The notes beneath the pieces were generated by a model, which worked only from the letters and a program-made list of their open reading frames with translations, had not been told where the DNA came from and did not search any database. Positions 9,248-16,854 of a stretch of 39,143 nucleotides of DNA are shown here, piece by piece. Position numbers and translations under genes: made by a program. The first letter of the stretch is position 1. Every line of letters starts with the position of its first letter. Source of the DNA: a virus. The stretch lies in the IMG/VR virus record IMGVR_UViG_3300027852_000096, positions 1 through 39,143 of that record. One strand, given 5' to 3'.

Positions 9248-9407
9248 CCGCTCTCTCTTTGATCAATGTACCTAAACCCTTACCTAAAACCACAGGCCAT
9301 AAAAATAAGAAGTACATTACTATAAGCCAGTGATGTAATGCCTTTTGCCATACAAGGAAAAGGTTAAACAGACAACCGATACTTAGATAGATGATGAGTA
9401 AAGTCAT
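9231..9407 (-). CDS. Small two-segment membrane protein, convergent with the endolysin
   Basis: 58 codons on the minus strand, starting at the ATG at 9407. The translation has two hydrophobic stretches: about residues 2-19 (Leu-Leu-Ile-Ile-Tyr-Leu) and about 27-45 (Trp-Leu-Ile-Val-Met-Tyr-Phe-Leu-Phe-Leu-Trp). A basic tail ends in Lys-Lys-Arg-Gln. That is class II holin size and topology, but it sits at the end of the leftward operon and no SD is seen before the ATG. Its transcription would have to pass the 9414-9446 hairpin. A second frame over 17 bases is shared with the endolysin end. It could be a holin, an anti-holin or a fortuitous frame. Confidence 0.45.
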   Translation of the reverse strand: MTLLIIYLSIGCLFNLFLVWQKALHHWLIVMYFLFLWPVVLGKGLGTLIKERAAKKRQ

Positions 9408-9413
9408 AGTAAA

Positions 9414-9446
9414 GCGGGGAGCTGATCAGTCGTCACAGCTCCCCGC
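9414..9446 (-). terminator. Perfect 11-bp hairpin after the SNF2 gene
   Basis: GCGGGGAGCTG (9414-9424) and CAGCTCCCCGC (9436-9446) are exact inverted repeats with an 11-nt loop. In the leftward direction the stem is followed by TTTACT, a weak U-tract. It lies 31 bases beyond the SNF2 stop and is the likely end, or a partial stop, of the leftward replication transcript. It may also stop late rightward transcription, though there is no T-run on that side. Confidence 0.6.
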
Positions 9447-9477
9447 GGTCCCGTCCTTTGGGTGAGAGAGGCAGGGA

Positions 9478-9738
9478 TTATTCCTCGTCTTCGTTCTTGG
9501 CCTTCTTGGACTTCTTCGCGGACTTCTTCAGGTCACTGACCACTTCGTTGAACTCGGCCTTGGTATTCCAGCCATAGCGACCACTAGTGGCCTTCGGAAT
9601 ACCGAGCCGACGCAGCTTCACGCGACAGCCAGCGGGTTCGATCTCGAGCGCATCGGCGAGATCCGTGATGGTGTACTTGAACGCGGGGACATCTTTCTTT
9701 TCTTTCTTCTCAGCCTTCTCGGCCTTTTCCTTAGCCAC
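9478..9738 (-). CDS. Internal in-frame gene: free KLRR-type HTH protein from the SNF2 3' end
   Basis: Inside the SNF2 frame, AAGGAG (9751-9746) is followed 7 bases later by GTG (9738-9736), in frame at residue 450. Translation from here gives 86 residues: a Lys/Glu tail, an HTH with Lys-Leu-Arg-Arg, and a basic/acidic end. Codon use changes at this point: the helicase is AT-leaning, while the 86 codons are GC-rich at third positions, like the free paralogue at 31449-31733. The SD with optimal spacing plus the codon shift suggest this part is expressed separately, probably at a high level, as a DNA-binding protein. The fusion protein should also be made. No experimental support is visible. Confidence 0.6.
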   Translation of the reverse strand: MAKEKAEKAEKKEKKDVPAFKYTITDLADALEIEPAGCRVKLRRLGIPKATSGRYGWNTKAEFNEVVSDLKKSAKKSKKAKNEDEE

Positions 9739-11085
9739 TGTAGGTCTCCTTCGTTTGGATTGAAACCGATTTAAGATCAGTTCAGAAATCGATTGTTTAG
9801 ATAGTAACGCATTATAGATCTCCATGTCAACTGTATTCTGAACTCCTAGCAGAAAAAATTTCACAGGGCGAGTTTGACCTGCTCTGTGGAGCCTAGAGAC
9901 TGCCTGATCGAAGTCAATGTAGCTAAATGTTGAGGAGTAGAAGACACCATTACAAGCCCGTTGTAGGTCAATTCCTACGCCGCCAGTACGTATCTGTGCA
10001 ATTAAAACATCAATCTCATTGCGCTGAAAGGCATCCAGGGTCGCGTCACGGGTCTTACGGGTGCGTCCGATGATTGTTGACACGTTACGCATACCCGGTG
10101 GCATTATAGCCTCAATCTGCCTAATCTCTTCAAGGTACTTACAGAAGATTACCACAGGCAACTCCAACTGCGGAATCAGACTCTTGAGTTTTCTAAGCTT
10201 CGCACGGCCAACTTGATTGATCTCACCATCATCATCTTTGATAAAGCCACCACAGATCTGTTGCAATTTCACAAGCTTAGTAATCACCAGCTCCGCTGTA
10301 ACTTGAGTCTCTGTGGTAAGATCAGTTATCATATGTTCTTCCATCTCTTCATAGATACGTCGCTGTCGACCAAACATGGGAATTTCGATTCTCTCAAGTG
10401 TGAGAGGTGGTAGGGCCAATACTTCCTTAGTAATTCGACAGCAGTAGGGCTTTACAGCGTTTAGTACCTCCTCAAGCTTTCCTGCTTGAAATTTTCGCTT
10501 ATAACCCATATAGCCAGTTGGCTGAAGATATTGAGCATCAAAATCACCCCACCTAGTACCAAATACCTGTGGGGCTAGAAATCTCATCTGAGCCCAGATC
10601 TCCTGTGGATCATCAGTAAGGTCATCAAATGGAGTTCCAGTCAGTATTAATCGTCTAGAGGCGTATTTGATTCGACCTGCAATTTTTGATTGTCGGCTGC
10701 CTCGTGATTTTAATCTTTGAGACTCATCAAAACCCACAAAACTCCATCGATGCTTAGTAAGCTTTTTGTCATATCTAAGCATAGCCTCATAATGGATTAA
10801 CAAGATCCGATGGTCTTGGGTTGATTTATTATAGGAATCCCAGTCAAAGTAGAGAGATATGTTTGGTAGCTGGGCTAATGTTCTCTCCCAGGTAGTTCGG
10901 AGATTAGATAATGGGACTACAAGAAGAATATTCTGTGAAGTTTCTTCACAGAGTTGTTCTATCACTGCAGCACAGATTATAGTCTTACCGGTCCCCTGCT
11001 CTGCGAATAATGCAAAATTCGGTTCACATAATACCTGGTCAACTATGGGGCGTTGGAAATCCCAGAGACGGTTATACCAACTCAT
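9478..11085 (-). CDS. SNF2-type DEAD-like helicase/ATPase with C-terminal HTH domain
   Basis: 535 residues. Motif I is Glu-Gln-Gly-Thr-Gly-Lys-Thr (29-35), motif II Asp-Glu-Ser-Gln (120-123; SNF2 proteins usually end this motif in His), and motif III Leu-Thr-Gly-Thr-Pro (148-152). The C-lobe has Arg-Thr-Gly-Gly-Val-Gly-Ile-Asp near 385 and a motif VI of Ser-Arg-Leu-His-Arg-Ala-Gly-Gln near 405. Such phage SNF2 proteins act with recombination and replication genes as ATP-driven DNA translocases. After a Lys/Glu-rich linker, residues about 465-525 form a separate KLRR-type helix-turn-helix, which also has its own internal start (see 9478-9738). The ATG overlaps the stop of the VRR-NUC gene (ATGA). 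Confidence 0.9.
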   Translation of the reverse strand: MSWYNRLWDFQRPIVDQVLCEPNFALFAEQGTGKTIICAAVIEQLCEETSQNILLVVPLSNLRTTWERTLAQLPNISLYFDWDSYNKSTQDHRILLIHYEAMLRYDKKLTKHRWSFVGFDESQRLKSRGSRQSKIAGRIKYASRRLILTGTPFDDLTDDPQEIWAQMRFLAPQVFGTRWGDFDAQYLQPTGYMGYKRKFQAGKLEEVLNAVKPYCCRITKEVLALPPLTLERIEIPMFGRQRRIYEEMEEHMITDLTTETQVTAELVITKLVKLQQICGGFIKDDDGEINQVGRAKLRKLKSLIPQLELPVVIFCKYLEEIRQIEAIMPPGMRNVSTIIGRTRKTRDATLDAFQRNEIDVLIAQIRTGGVGIDLQRACNGVFYSSTFSYIDFDQAVSRLHRAGQTRPVKFFLLGVQNTVDMEIYNALLSKQSISELILNRFQSKRRRPTVAKEKAEKAEKKEKKDVPAFKYTITDLADALEIEPAGCRVKLRRLGIPKATSGRYGWNTKAEFNEVVSDLKKSAKKSKKAKNEDEE

Positions 11086-11798
11086 GGGTGGAACTTCTTG
11101 TCAGGTGGGGTGGTTAGGGCTCGTTCCAGTTCCCATCCCCAACTAATACGATTTCTAACAGTCTTAATACTTATATCAAAATGTCTAGCCCAACCTATCA
11201 TTGTGTTCTGTTCACCATCAATCTCTATTAGACTACGAGCACTGTTCTGATCATGGGGAAGCCACCGACAATTTTCAGGACAGTAATTCCCGTCAGGGTC
11301 AATACGATCTATTGAGTACTTAATACCGATGTCTGGTGGGTATCCCATATCAAGCCAAAAATAAAAAGCCCCTTTTAACCACTCATCACAAACTCGTATC
11401 CCTTTACCCCCATAATTCTTATAGTATGGAGTCTTCTCATTATAGCACCGTGACTTCATATTCTGCCAAGTTTTATAGAAAGATGAATTTTTCCGTAGCT
11501 TGCTATGAATGTGATACAGTAAAAGCTTGGTAGCTTCTTCTGACGAGGTAGCAACGAAGGCAATACCCCCAGCTTCTTTAATCTGTTTAATAGTGTAGCG
11601 TTGGATCCTTGAGATTCGGCCGGTATCCGGCATTTTAACTTCGATTGCAACGAAAAACCCCGCTACACAACCTACTAAATCTGGGATGCCGGCTGGTTGA
11701 AACGGCCCTCCGTGAACCTTGAACCACCAACCACCTACTGTTGACTTAAGATCCTTTTGAATTCGACGTTGCAGTCTTGATTCTGGTTTAGTAGCCAT
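11082..11798 (-). CDS. VRR-NUC nuclease fused to HNH-like homing-endonuclease and NUMOD-like domains
   Basis: 238 residues from the ATG at 11798; a longer frame upstream would read through the tRNA, so this start is preferred although the SD is poor. Residues 1-92 are a VRR-NUC domain of the PD-(D/E)XK class: Glu-Ser-Arg-Leu-Gln, Gly-Ile-Pro-Asp40, Ile-Glu53-Val-Lys55. Residues about 105-188 match the phage homing-endonuclease type (Tyr-Gly-Gly-Lys-Gly-Ile-Arg-Val-Cys, Ser-Ile-Asp-Arg-Ile-Asp, Pro-Glu-Asn-Cys-Arg-Trp). Residues 189-230 resemble a NUMOD-type DNA-binding end (Trp-Ala-Arg-His, Arg-Ile-Ser-Trp-Gly-Trp). VRR-NUC proteins usually travel with phage SNF2 helicases as junction or flap nucleases, as here. 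The extra domains look like a homing gene captured in frame. Confidence 0.85.
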   Translation of the reverse strand: MATKPESRLQRRIQKDLKSTVGGWWFKVHGGPFQPAGIPDLVGCVAGFFVAIEVKMPDTGRISRIQRYTIKQIKEAGGIAFVATSSEEATKLLLYHIHSKLRKNSSFYKTWQNMKSRCYNEKTPYYKNYGGKGIRVCDEWLKGAFYFWLDMGYPPDIGIKYSIDRIDPDGNYCPENCRWLPHDQNSARSLIEIDGEQNTMIGWARHFDISIKTVRNRISWGWELERALTTPPDKKFHP

Positions 11799-11801
11799 AA
11801 A

Positions 11802-11873
11802 TGGGCAAGGAAGGAATCGAACCTTCATACATAGGTGCAACAACCTAAGCTCTAACCACTCGAGCACTTACCC
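11802..11873 (-). tRNA. tRNA with irregular anticodon loop, most likely GUU (Asn)
   Basis: 72 nt. The acceptor pairs GGGTAAG with CTTGCCC plus discriminator A; the D arm has GCTC/GAGC with GTGG in the loop; the T arm is GAAGG-TTCGATT-CCTTC, with the conserved TTCGA. The anticodon arm is odd: TAGGT/ACCTA gives a 6-nt loop (TGTTGC), or TAGG/CCTA an 8-nt loop (TTGTTGCA). In both readings U33 precedes GUU, so Asn is the best guess; G follows the anticodon rather than the usual A. CCA is not encoded. It lies between the DUF669 terminator and the VRR-NUC start, 3 bases from that ATG. It may be functional, a suppressor-like variant, or decaying. Confidence 0.75.
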
Positions 11874-11882
11874 TTAATAAAT

Positions 11883-11922
11883 GCGGCGCGGATCAGTTAC
11901 CCCACGTACTTCACCGCGCCGC
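11883..11922 (-). terminator. GC-rich hairpin after the DUF669 gene
   Basis: GCGGCGCGG (11883-11891) and CCGCGCCGC (11914-11922) are exact inverted repeats around a 22-nt loop. In the leftward direction the stem is followed by ATTTATTAA. It lies between the DUF669 stop (11945) and the tRNA. It probably ends or attenuates the polymerase transcript and may set the 5' boundary of the tRNA transcript. Confidence 0.65.
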
Positions 11923-11944
11923 GTTTCATGGAGGGTACCATGAA

Positions 11945-12613
11945 TTAGTCTGTCAGGAAGTTCTCTTCTTCAAGTGCTTCCAGCACTGCATTGACCTTCT
12001 TCTTAGCGCCCTTATAGTCGTCGAGATCTACGTCAAGTTCGTAGGTATTAACTACGTCCTCAAGCTCCTCGACATCCATGTCCTTTACCTCATCAGTAGC
12101 CAACTTCGGGGGCTTCTTGCTCTTCTTCTTGCTCTTCTTCGGAGGATCTTCGTCGTCAGTCTCCTCCATAACCTTAGCTACCTCACCAACCCCTTCACCT
12201 GACTCTTCGTAGATCGCATACTGCTCAATACGAGCGTAGTCCTTACCATCGTACTCCTCGTGCTTGATGGTAGCCAGAATCTCGCAGTCGATCAATTCAT
12301 CGAAGACGAGATCCATCGGACCATCCGGGACTTCCTCTTCCATCGCTTCGAGAAGGCCACGAAGATTCCAGAGAGCCTTAGGTGAGAGCGAGGTATTGTG
12401 GAAGACTTTGCTTCCATTCAACCTATCCTCACCAGTATTAAAGGCCTCGAACTCCCACTTCAGATAGTCGTGATCCGAAGAGTTGGATTCTTTTTGTTCG
12501 ATACTCACTACCCGCAGGGGGAAGTCACCCTCAGGTAGCAAGACGAAAGAAGTGACTCCTTCAAAGTCAACACTGACGGACCCTCTTGAAGAGCCCTTCT
12601 TTTTTCTCGGCAT
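11945..12613 (-). CDS. DUF669-type protein, probable single-stranded-DNA-binding partner
   Basis: 222 residues. The N-terminal Lys/Arg patch is followed by a beta-rich core with Val-Ser-Val-Asp-Phe-Glu-Gly-Val and a Tyr-Leu-Lys-Trp-Glu-Phe stretch, as in DUF669 proteins. A low-complexity Pro/Lys-rich linker (about 155-170) leads to an acidic C-terminal helix domain. DUF669 proteins are found beside Sak4-type ATPases and phage polymerases and are thought to serve as SSB-like proteins; the acidic end fits partner recruitment. Here it directly follows the Sak4-like ATPase (stop and start share one base). The codon use is more GC-rich than the polymerase's, consistent with a high expression level. 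The function is inferred from family and context. Confidence 0.75.
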   Translation of the reverse strand: MPRKKKGSSRGSVSVDFEGVTSFVLLPEGDFPLRVVSIEQKESNSSDHDYLKWEFEAFNTGEDRLNGSKVFHNTSLSPKALWNLRGLLEAMEEEVPDGPMDLVFDELIDCEILATIKHEEYDGKDYARIEQYAIYEESGEGVGEVAKVMEETDDEDPPKKSKKKSKKPPKLATDEVKDMDVEELEDVVNTYELDVDLDDYKGAKKKVNAVLEALEEENFLTD

Positions 12614-13428
12614 TACTCATCTCCTTGAATGTAACTCAGGATGTCATCATATGAAGGATCCACGATGACTGATGGAACCTTCACACGCTTGGGTTTACGA
12701 ACCTTGGTGTCATAGATTGGGTGTGGCCCAATCCTAACACAGTATTGAATCTTCTCAACCTCCTTGGGTTTCTTCTTACCTTCAACTTTCTTCTGAACAA
12801 TTTTGGTGCGGATGAACGTATTAGCAATAACATGGACTGAAGCATTAAGATGGTCTCTGACACTGGGCATTAACCTAGCACCAATCTCTGGTGATAGTTG
12901 ATTATCAGCACTAGATTCTTCACCATCATTGAAGATCCTCTCCTGAGCATTAAACACAACCTCAATACCATCATCAGTCAGAGTACGGAAGTTTGTGACC
13001 CAGGCTTTCATCATGGATGCAGCTTGACCCCATTCACGGCGAGTCATTACTCCCCACTCACTTGCACGTTCTGGGTCTTTGTTGGTATCTTCAATCACTT
13101 TCAAAATAGCCATTTGTTGAGCACCAGTGATGGTATCAATCACTACAGTCTTGAATTTATTAGGATGCTTCTTAAGCCACCAATACACCATCTCAAGGTC
13201 ATCCCAGTGCTCAATATCCATAATATCAACATGGTCTTGGTCTGAGATGCTGTCAGTACCCTTATCATCCATATCTAACAAGAGTACTGGACCAGGAAAT
13301 GTACCAGCGACTGTGGTTTTACCTGAGCCGCTACGACCATAGAATACGAAACTTCTATTTTGTAGCACCTCACTAGCCTTTCGTGTTGGTAGCTTATCTG
13401 GAATTTTTACGTCTGTCTTCCCGGCCAT
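12613..13428 (-). CDS. Sak4-like RecA-fold ATPase (single-strand annealing/recombination)
   Basis: 271 residues. Walker A is Gly-Arg-Ser-Gly-Ser-Gly-Lys-Thr-Thr (about 31-39) and Walker B is Thr-Val-Val-Ile-Asp-Thr (about 94-99). The pattern Pro-Gly-Pro-Val-Leu-Leu-Leu-Asp-Met-Asp after the P-loop fits the phage AAA_24/Sak4 group. These proteins stimulate single-strand annealing and work with an SSB, which matches the DUF669 gene that follows. It overlaps the upstream nuclease gene by 35 bases and abuts the DUF669 gene. Residues 215-230 hold a Lys-rich stretch that may touch DNA. A replicative helicase loader is the alternative reading. Confidence 0.85.
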   Translation of the reverse strand: MAGKTDVKIPDKLPTRKASEVLQNRSFVFYGRSGSGKTTVAGTFPGPVLLLDMDDKGTDSISDQDHVDIMDIEHWDDLEMVYWWLKKHPNKFKTVVIDTITGAQQMAILKVIEDTNKDPERASEWGVMTRREWGQAASMMKAWVTNFRTLTDDGIEVVFNAQERIFNDGEESSADNQLSPEIGARLMPSVRDHLNASVHVIANTFIRTKIVQKKVEGKKKPKEVEKIQYCVRIGPHPIYDTKVRKPKRVKVPSVIVDPSYDDILSYIQGDE

Positions 13429-14362
13429 CGTACAACTTCTCCTTTACAAAGTCGGGGTCTCCCCCAGTCAGTTCTGCTCGGCAGATGGCTTCGTAGTCAC
13501 ACCATCCGCAATGTCTTCCAACGGTTCGCTGACTTCGTTTTCCATGGAAGTCTCGCATCTCTTGGGCTGTGCAAACAAGGTCGGTGAAGAGGGTGTCCAC
13601 AACGTCTTTATTCTTCGGAGTAAAGACCCGCTGGAAATAAGATGGAATATTTGCTTTAGCCCTTGATAGTAATTCTTGATTATCTGCTTCATCGAGACCA
13701 TGCTCCTTGATTGTTGCACGAACCACTGATGGTAGCGTATCGATTCGCTTGATGCTGAGTCCGCCAGTCTTAAGCTTCTGTGGTCGTAGTGGTGCCTTGG
13801 ATCGGACAAAGTTCCAGAAGATACCATCGAAGGCTCTAATGCCAACCATCTCGCAAGCCCGTAGGTATACCGCCGTTTGGAGGTTGCGCCATCGGTCATC
13901 CTCGCCCATAATTGATTTGCCCGTCTTATGTTCAACAATCCACCTCAAACCGTTAATCTTTGCAAAGCCATCAATCTTCATTACAAGAATGATATCTTCG
14001 CTAATCTCAACTTCAATCCAGTGTTCGGCACGTTTTCCATTATACAATATATAGCGAACTGTGTCATTACCATAATGATCCAAGTAGGCCTTAAAAATGA
14101 TTCTACAGTCCTCGACTATGTCACCATACATCTCACGCTCTGCAGCAAATATCTTACCTTGCTTGACTTTGATCTCATCAAGCAGCTCAAAGGGATCCTC
14201 TTTGTTGGCTACAGCCTCCAACAACTCGTGCATCATAATCCCAAACTGCAATGGCCGAGATCTCACACGCTTACGAATACCTTCTACATACTTGTAGTGG
14301 TATGATCTACGGCATGTTAAGTATGTTCTAACCTTCGATTGACTTACCTGGAAGCTAGCCAT
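13394..14362 (-). CDS. Cas4/RecB-like PD-(D/E)XK exonuclease with Fe-S cluster
   Basis: 322 residues. The N-terminal Ser-Lys-Val-Arg-Thr-Tyr-Leu-Thr-Cys17 and a C-terminal Cys-x2-Cys-x5-Cys (about 285-294) make the four-cysteine set of the AddB/Cas4 type, which holds a [4Fe-4S] cluster. Nuclease motifs are Gly-Ile-Met-Met-His-Glu-Leu (His near 44), Lys-Ile-Asp-Gly-Phe, Val-Glu-His-Lys-Thr-Gly (the E-x-K) and Gln-Thr-Ala-Val-Tyr. The family cuts single-stranded or duplex ends, producing tails for annealing. Together with the Sak4-like ATPase and DUF669 it makes a compact recombination set. The start overlaps the polymerase stop by 19 bases, and the 3' end runs 35 bases into the ATPase gene. 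Confidence 0.88.
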   Translation of the reverse strand: MASFQVSQSKVRTYLTCRRSYHYKYVEGIRKRVRSRPLQFGIMMHELLEAVANKEDPFELLDEIKVKQGKIFAAEREMYGDIVEDCRIIFKAYLDHYGNDTVRYILYNGKRAEHWIEVEISEDIILVMKIDGFAKINGLRWIVEHKTGKSIMGEDDRWRNLQTAVYLRACEMVGIRAFDGIFWNFVRSKAPLRPQKLKTGGLSIKRIDTLPSVVRATIKEHGLDEADNQELLSRAKANIPSYFQRVFTPKNKDVVDTLFTDLVCTAQEMRDFHGKRSQRTVGRHCGWCDYEAICRAELTGGDPDFVKEKLYDGREDRRKNSR

Positions 14363-16854
14363 TCATCTAGTTCCTTTCCTTGTGACCAGGGACCAATCGC
14401 TGCTTCAGCTGTGATTGGTACTGACATCTTAATTCCGAAGCGATCAAGGAGCTTAGGTCGTTCCATGATCTTGAGTACTCTTGTCACAACTTCTTCGACC
14501 ATTTCCTTACGAACTCTAAACAAGATCGCATCATGGACAGTCCCAAGAATCTTAACATCTCGGCGTCTGTATTCATCTCTAAGCTGAATTGCAGCCATCA
14601 AGTTCCATTCTGCTGCAAAACCCTGAACCGGTGAGTTAATCGCCTGTCGTTCAGCGGCCTTGCGCTCCCATGAGTCTCGCTTGGCCAATGCTGCAGGTAG
14701 GCGTCTCTTGCGTCCCGTAAGTGTAGTGACATATCCATATTCTCTAACGAACCTGATCTGTCGTTTGTGCCATGGTAGTAGTTCTTTGTAAAGGTTAAAA
14801 TAATCACTACGACTCGCTTTCGCTTGGGCCTCAGTAACTGTTACCCCATAGTTATCTCGGGCATATGTCACAAACTTCTTATACCACATTCCATATAAGT
14901 AGCCGAAGTTTGTTGCCTTAGCTTTCTTACGAATGTCCTTCCAAGCTGGGTTTATTTTGATTGCAGCCTTAGGACCGTGGCGAAGTAAAACTTGAATCGC
15001 CTCGCCATACTCAGAGCAACTTGGATTTGATGGCTCTAATTTCTCAGCTGTGGATATGACAAGGTCTGCACGGTCTCCCGTTCTAGCAATCTCTCTAATA
15101 GCTGTTTGCCAATGAATATCCTCGCCTTTTAGAAAGGTCTCTAACATTCGCTCATCACCTGAAAGCTCAGCAGCAATACGTAGCTCTACTTGTGATAAGT
15201 CCGCTTCAATGAACTCCCACCCAGGCTCCGCAGTAACTAAACTACGAATTCTAGAGTCTCGAGGAACCTGCATAAGATTAGGATGCTGGCAGCTTGGACG
15301 ACCAGTTACAGCTCCATGAATCTTGAAGTTTGGATGGAGAAGATTACCATCAAGAAAAGGTTCCCAGCCTTTGATAAAGAAACTCATCTGCTGATTAGCA
15401 CCACGAAGATCCAAGAGTGACTGAGCAATCGGATGCTGAACTCGTTTGAGAACACTCTCACCTGTGGACTTATTTCCAGTTTTAGTAAGATCATCTTTAG
15501 ATGGATTAAGCACTTTAACATCAAGATCTTCGAACAGAATCTTAGCTAATTGTTGAGGTGATCGCCAATTAACATTAGACCAATCCTGACCACACTCTTC
15601 ACCACATGTAAGTAATTTGTGCTTCGCCTCAGCTATACGCTCTGTTAGGTATTTATCAGCTTCCCCAAATTGAGTCAGGTCAATGGTAGCTCCATTATAT
15701 TCAGCATCTAAGAACAGCTCTGAGCAAGGCATAATGATATGCTGAAAGACAGCCTTGACTGTGGGATCCTCATTTAGCTTGCGACCCAATGTAAATCTCA
15801 GCCGCCTAGTATAGTATAGATCCCAGCAATGGTAGATATACATCTCAGGCCACTCGGCATTTATTGGATTGAGATCATAATCTTCAGCACCATAGAACAC
15901 TTGTGAAAGATACTTGAGACCATGCCTATCATTCTCATCTAATGCATAATGGGCAAGCATCGTATCAAAGCTTATCTCCCATCGAACTCCATAATGCACC
16001 CACATCCACAGACAGTCAAACTTCCCATTCTGAGCGACGACACTACAGTCTCTTAGTCGCCGACCAATATGTCTGACCATTGTTCTGTGGAGTTTAGTAG
16101 GCCATGGTCTGTGGGTATGATGTTCAAGAGGAACACTCCACTGAGTTGTCTTGGTACCAAAGCCAATCGATTGTACCCTCGCTCCTTTCTCCCACGGATA
16201 TAAGCCTGTAGTTTCGATATCAAAGGATACTGTACCATTTAGATCTTTAATCATGTCTGCAAATTGTTGTGGTGTATCCACAGAGATTGGATTAAATCCT
16301 TCTTGCTTATTACTACGGCCTTGTGATAAATCCCTGAAGAGTTTGATATCAGCTTCAAGTGTAGCCTGTTTGGTGGGGTCACGTAGGATAGCTGCTGGAT
16401 GGAATGCTGGTACGTAGGTGACTCCATCCTCAGTGATTGCACGGCCTCTGAGCTTAGTGATACCCTTCTTACCTAACACTGACTGGCAGGCTGTGTTACC
16501 AAGGAGTAATATAAAGCTTGGCTCAACCTCTTCGATCTGTCGCTGAATCCATGTTCTGCAGGCTTTGATTTCTGTGGTTGATGGGTGTCTATTCTTAGGT
16601 GGGCGACAGCTTACAGCATTGGTAATAAAGATCTTCTTATCATCAAGACCAACATCATCAAGGATCTCACGCAGTAATCTACCGGCTGGACCAACGAATG
16701 GACGTCCTGAATCATCCTCACGGTGCCCTGGGGCCTCGCCGATGATCATTGTATCACATTGCGCAGGACCGGTACCTAGCAGACAAACGTGTTCTGCTGT
16801 TTCATGTAGTCGACAACTGGTGCACTCAGGGTCTCTCTTAAGTTTCAATGACAT
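14344..16854 (-). CDS. DNA polymerase, family A, fused to an N-terminal Fe-S uracil-DNA glycosylase domain
   Basis: 836 residues. Residues 1-190 are a family 4/5 UDG: Cys11, Cys14, Cys83 and Cys99 with the spacing of the [4Fe-4S] site, motif A Gly-Glu-Ala-Pro-Gly (39-43) and motif B His152-Pro-Ala-Ala. From about 205 a 3'-5' exonuclease follows (Phe-Asp-Ile-Glu-Thr-Thr-Gly). The polymerase part has motif A Asp-Leu-Ser-Gln-Val-Glu-Leu-Arg, motif B Lys-Lys-Ala-Lys-Ala-Thr-Asn-Phe-Gly-Tyr-Leu-Tyr-Gly and motif C Val-His-Asp-Ala, with Ala where Pol I has Glu. It is the main replicase. The UDG may remove or sense uracil ahead of synthesis. SPO1-type polymerases are the nearest precedent I recall for such a fusion. 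It overlaps the deaminase gene by 17 bases. Confidence 0.95.
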   Translation of the reverse strand: MSLKLKRDPECTSCRLHETAEHVCLLGTGPAQCDTMIIGEAPGHREDDSGRPFVGPAGRLLREILDDVGLDDKKIFITNAVSCRPPKNRHPSTTEIKACRTWIQRQIEEVEPSFILLLGNTACQSVLGKKGITKLRGRAITEDGVTYVPAFHPAAILRDPTKQATLEADIKLFRDLSQGRSNKQEGFNPISVDTPQQFADMIKDLNGTVSFDIETTGLYPWEKGARVQSIGFGTKTTQWSVPLEHHTHRPWPTKLHRTMVRHIGRRLRDCSVVAQNGKFDCLWMWVHYGVRWEISFDTMLAHYALDENDRHGLKYLSQVFYGAEDYDLNPINAEWPEMYIYHCWDLYYTRRLRFTLGRKLNEDPTVKAVFQHIIMPCSELFLDAEYNGATIDLTQFGEADKYLTERIAEAKHKLLTCGEECGQDWSNVNWRSPQQLAKILFEDLDVKVLNPSKDDLTKTGNKSTGESVLKRVQHPIAQSLLDLRGANQQMSFFIKGWEPFLDGNLLHPNFKIHGAVTGRPSCQHPNLMQVPRDSRIRSLVTAEPGWEFIEADLSQVELRIAAELSGDERMLETFLKGEDIHWQTAIREIARTGDRADLVISTAEKLEPSNPSCSEYGEAIQVLLRHGPKAAIKINPAWKDIRKKAKATNFGYLYGMWYKKFVTYARDNYGVTVTEAQAKASRSDYFNLYKELLPWHKRQIRFVREYGYVTTLTGRKRRLPAALAKRDSWERKAAERQAINSPVQGFAAEWNLMAAIQLRDEYRRRDVKILGTVHDAILFRVRKEMVEEVVTRVLKIMERPKLLDRFGIKMSVPITAEAAIGPWSQGKELDEWLASR

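Noticed and set aside
11799-11867. Extension of the VRR-NUC frame to 11867
   Set aside because: It would be translated from the tRNA gene; the usual start of VRR-NUC proteins fits the ATG at 11798.
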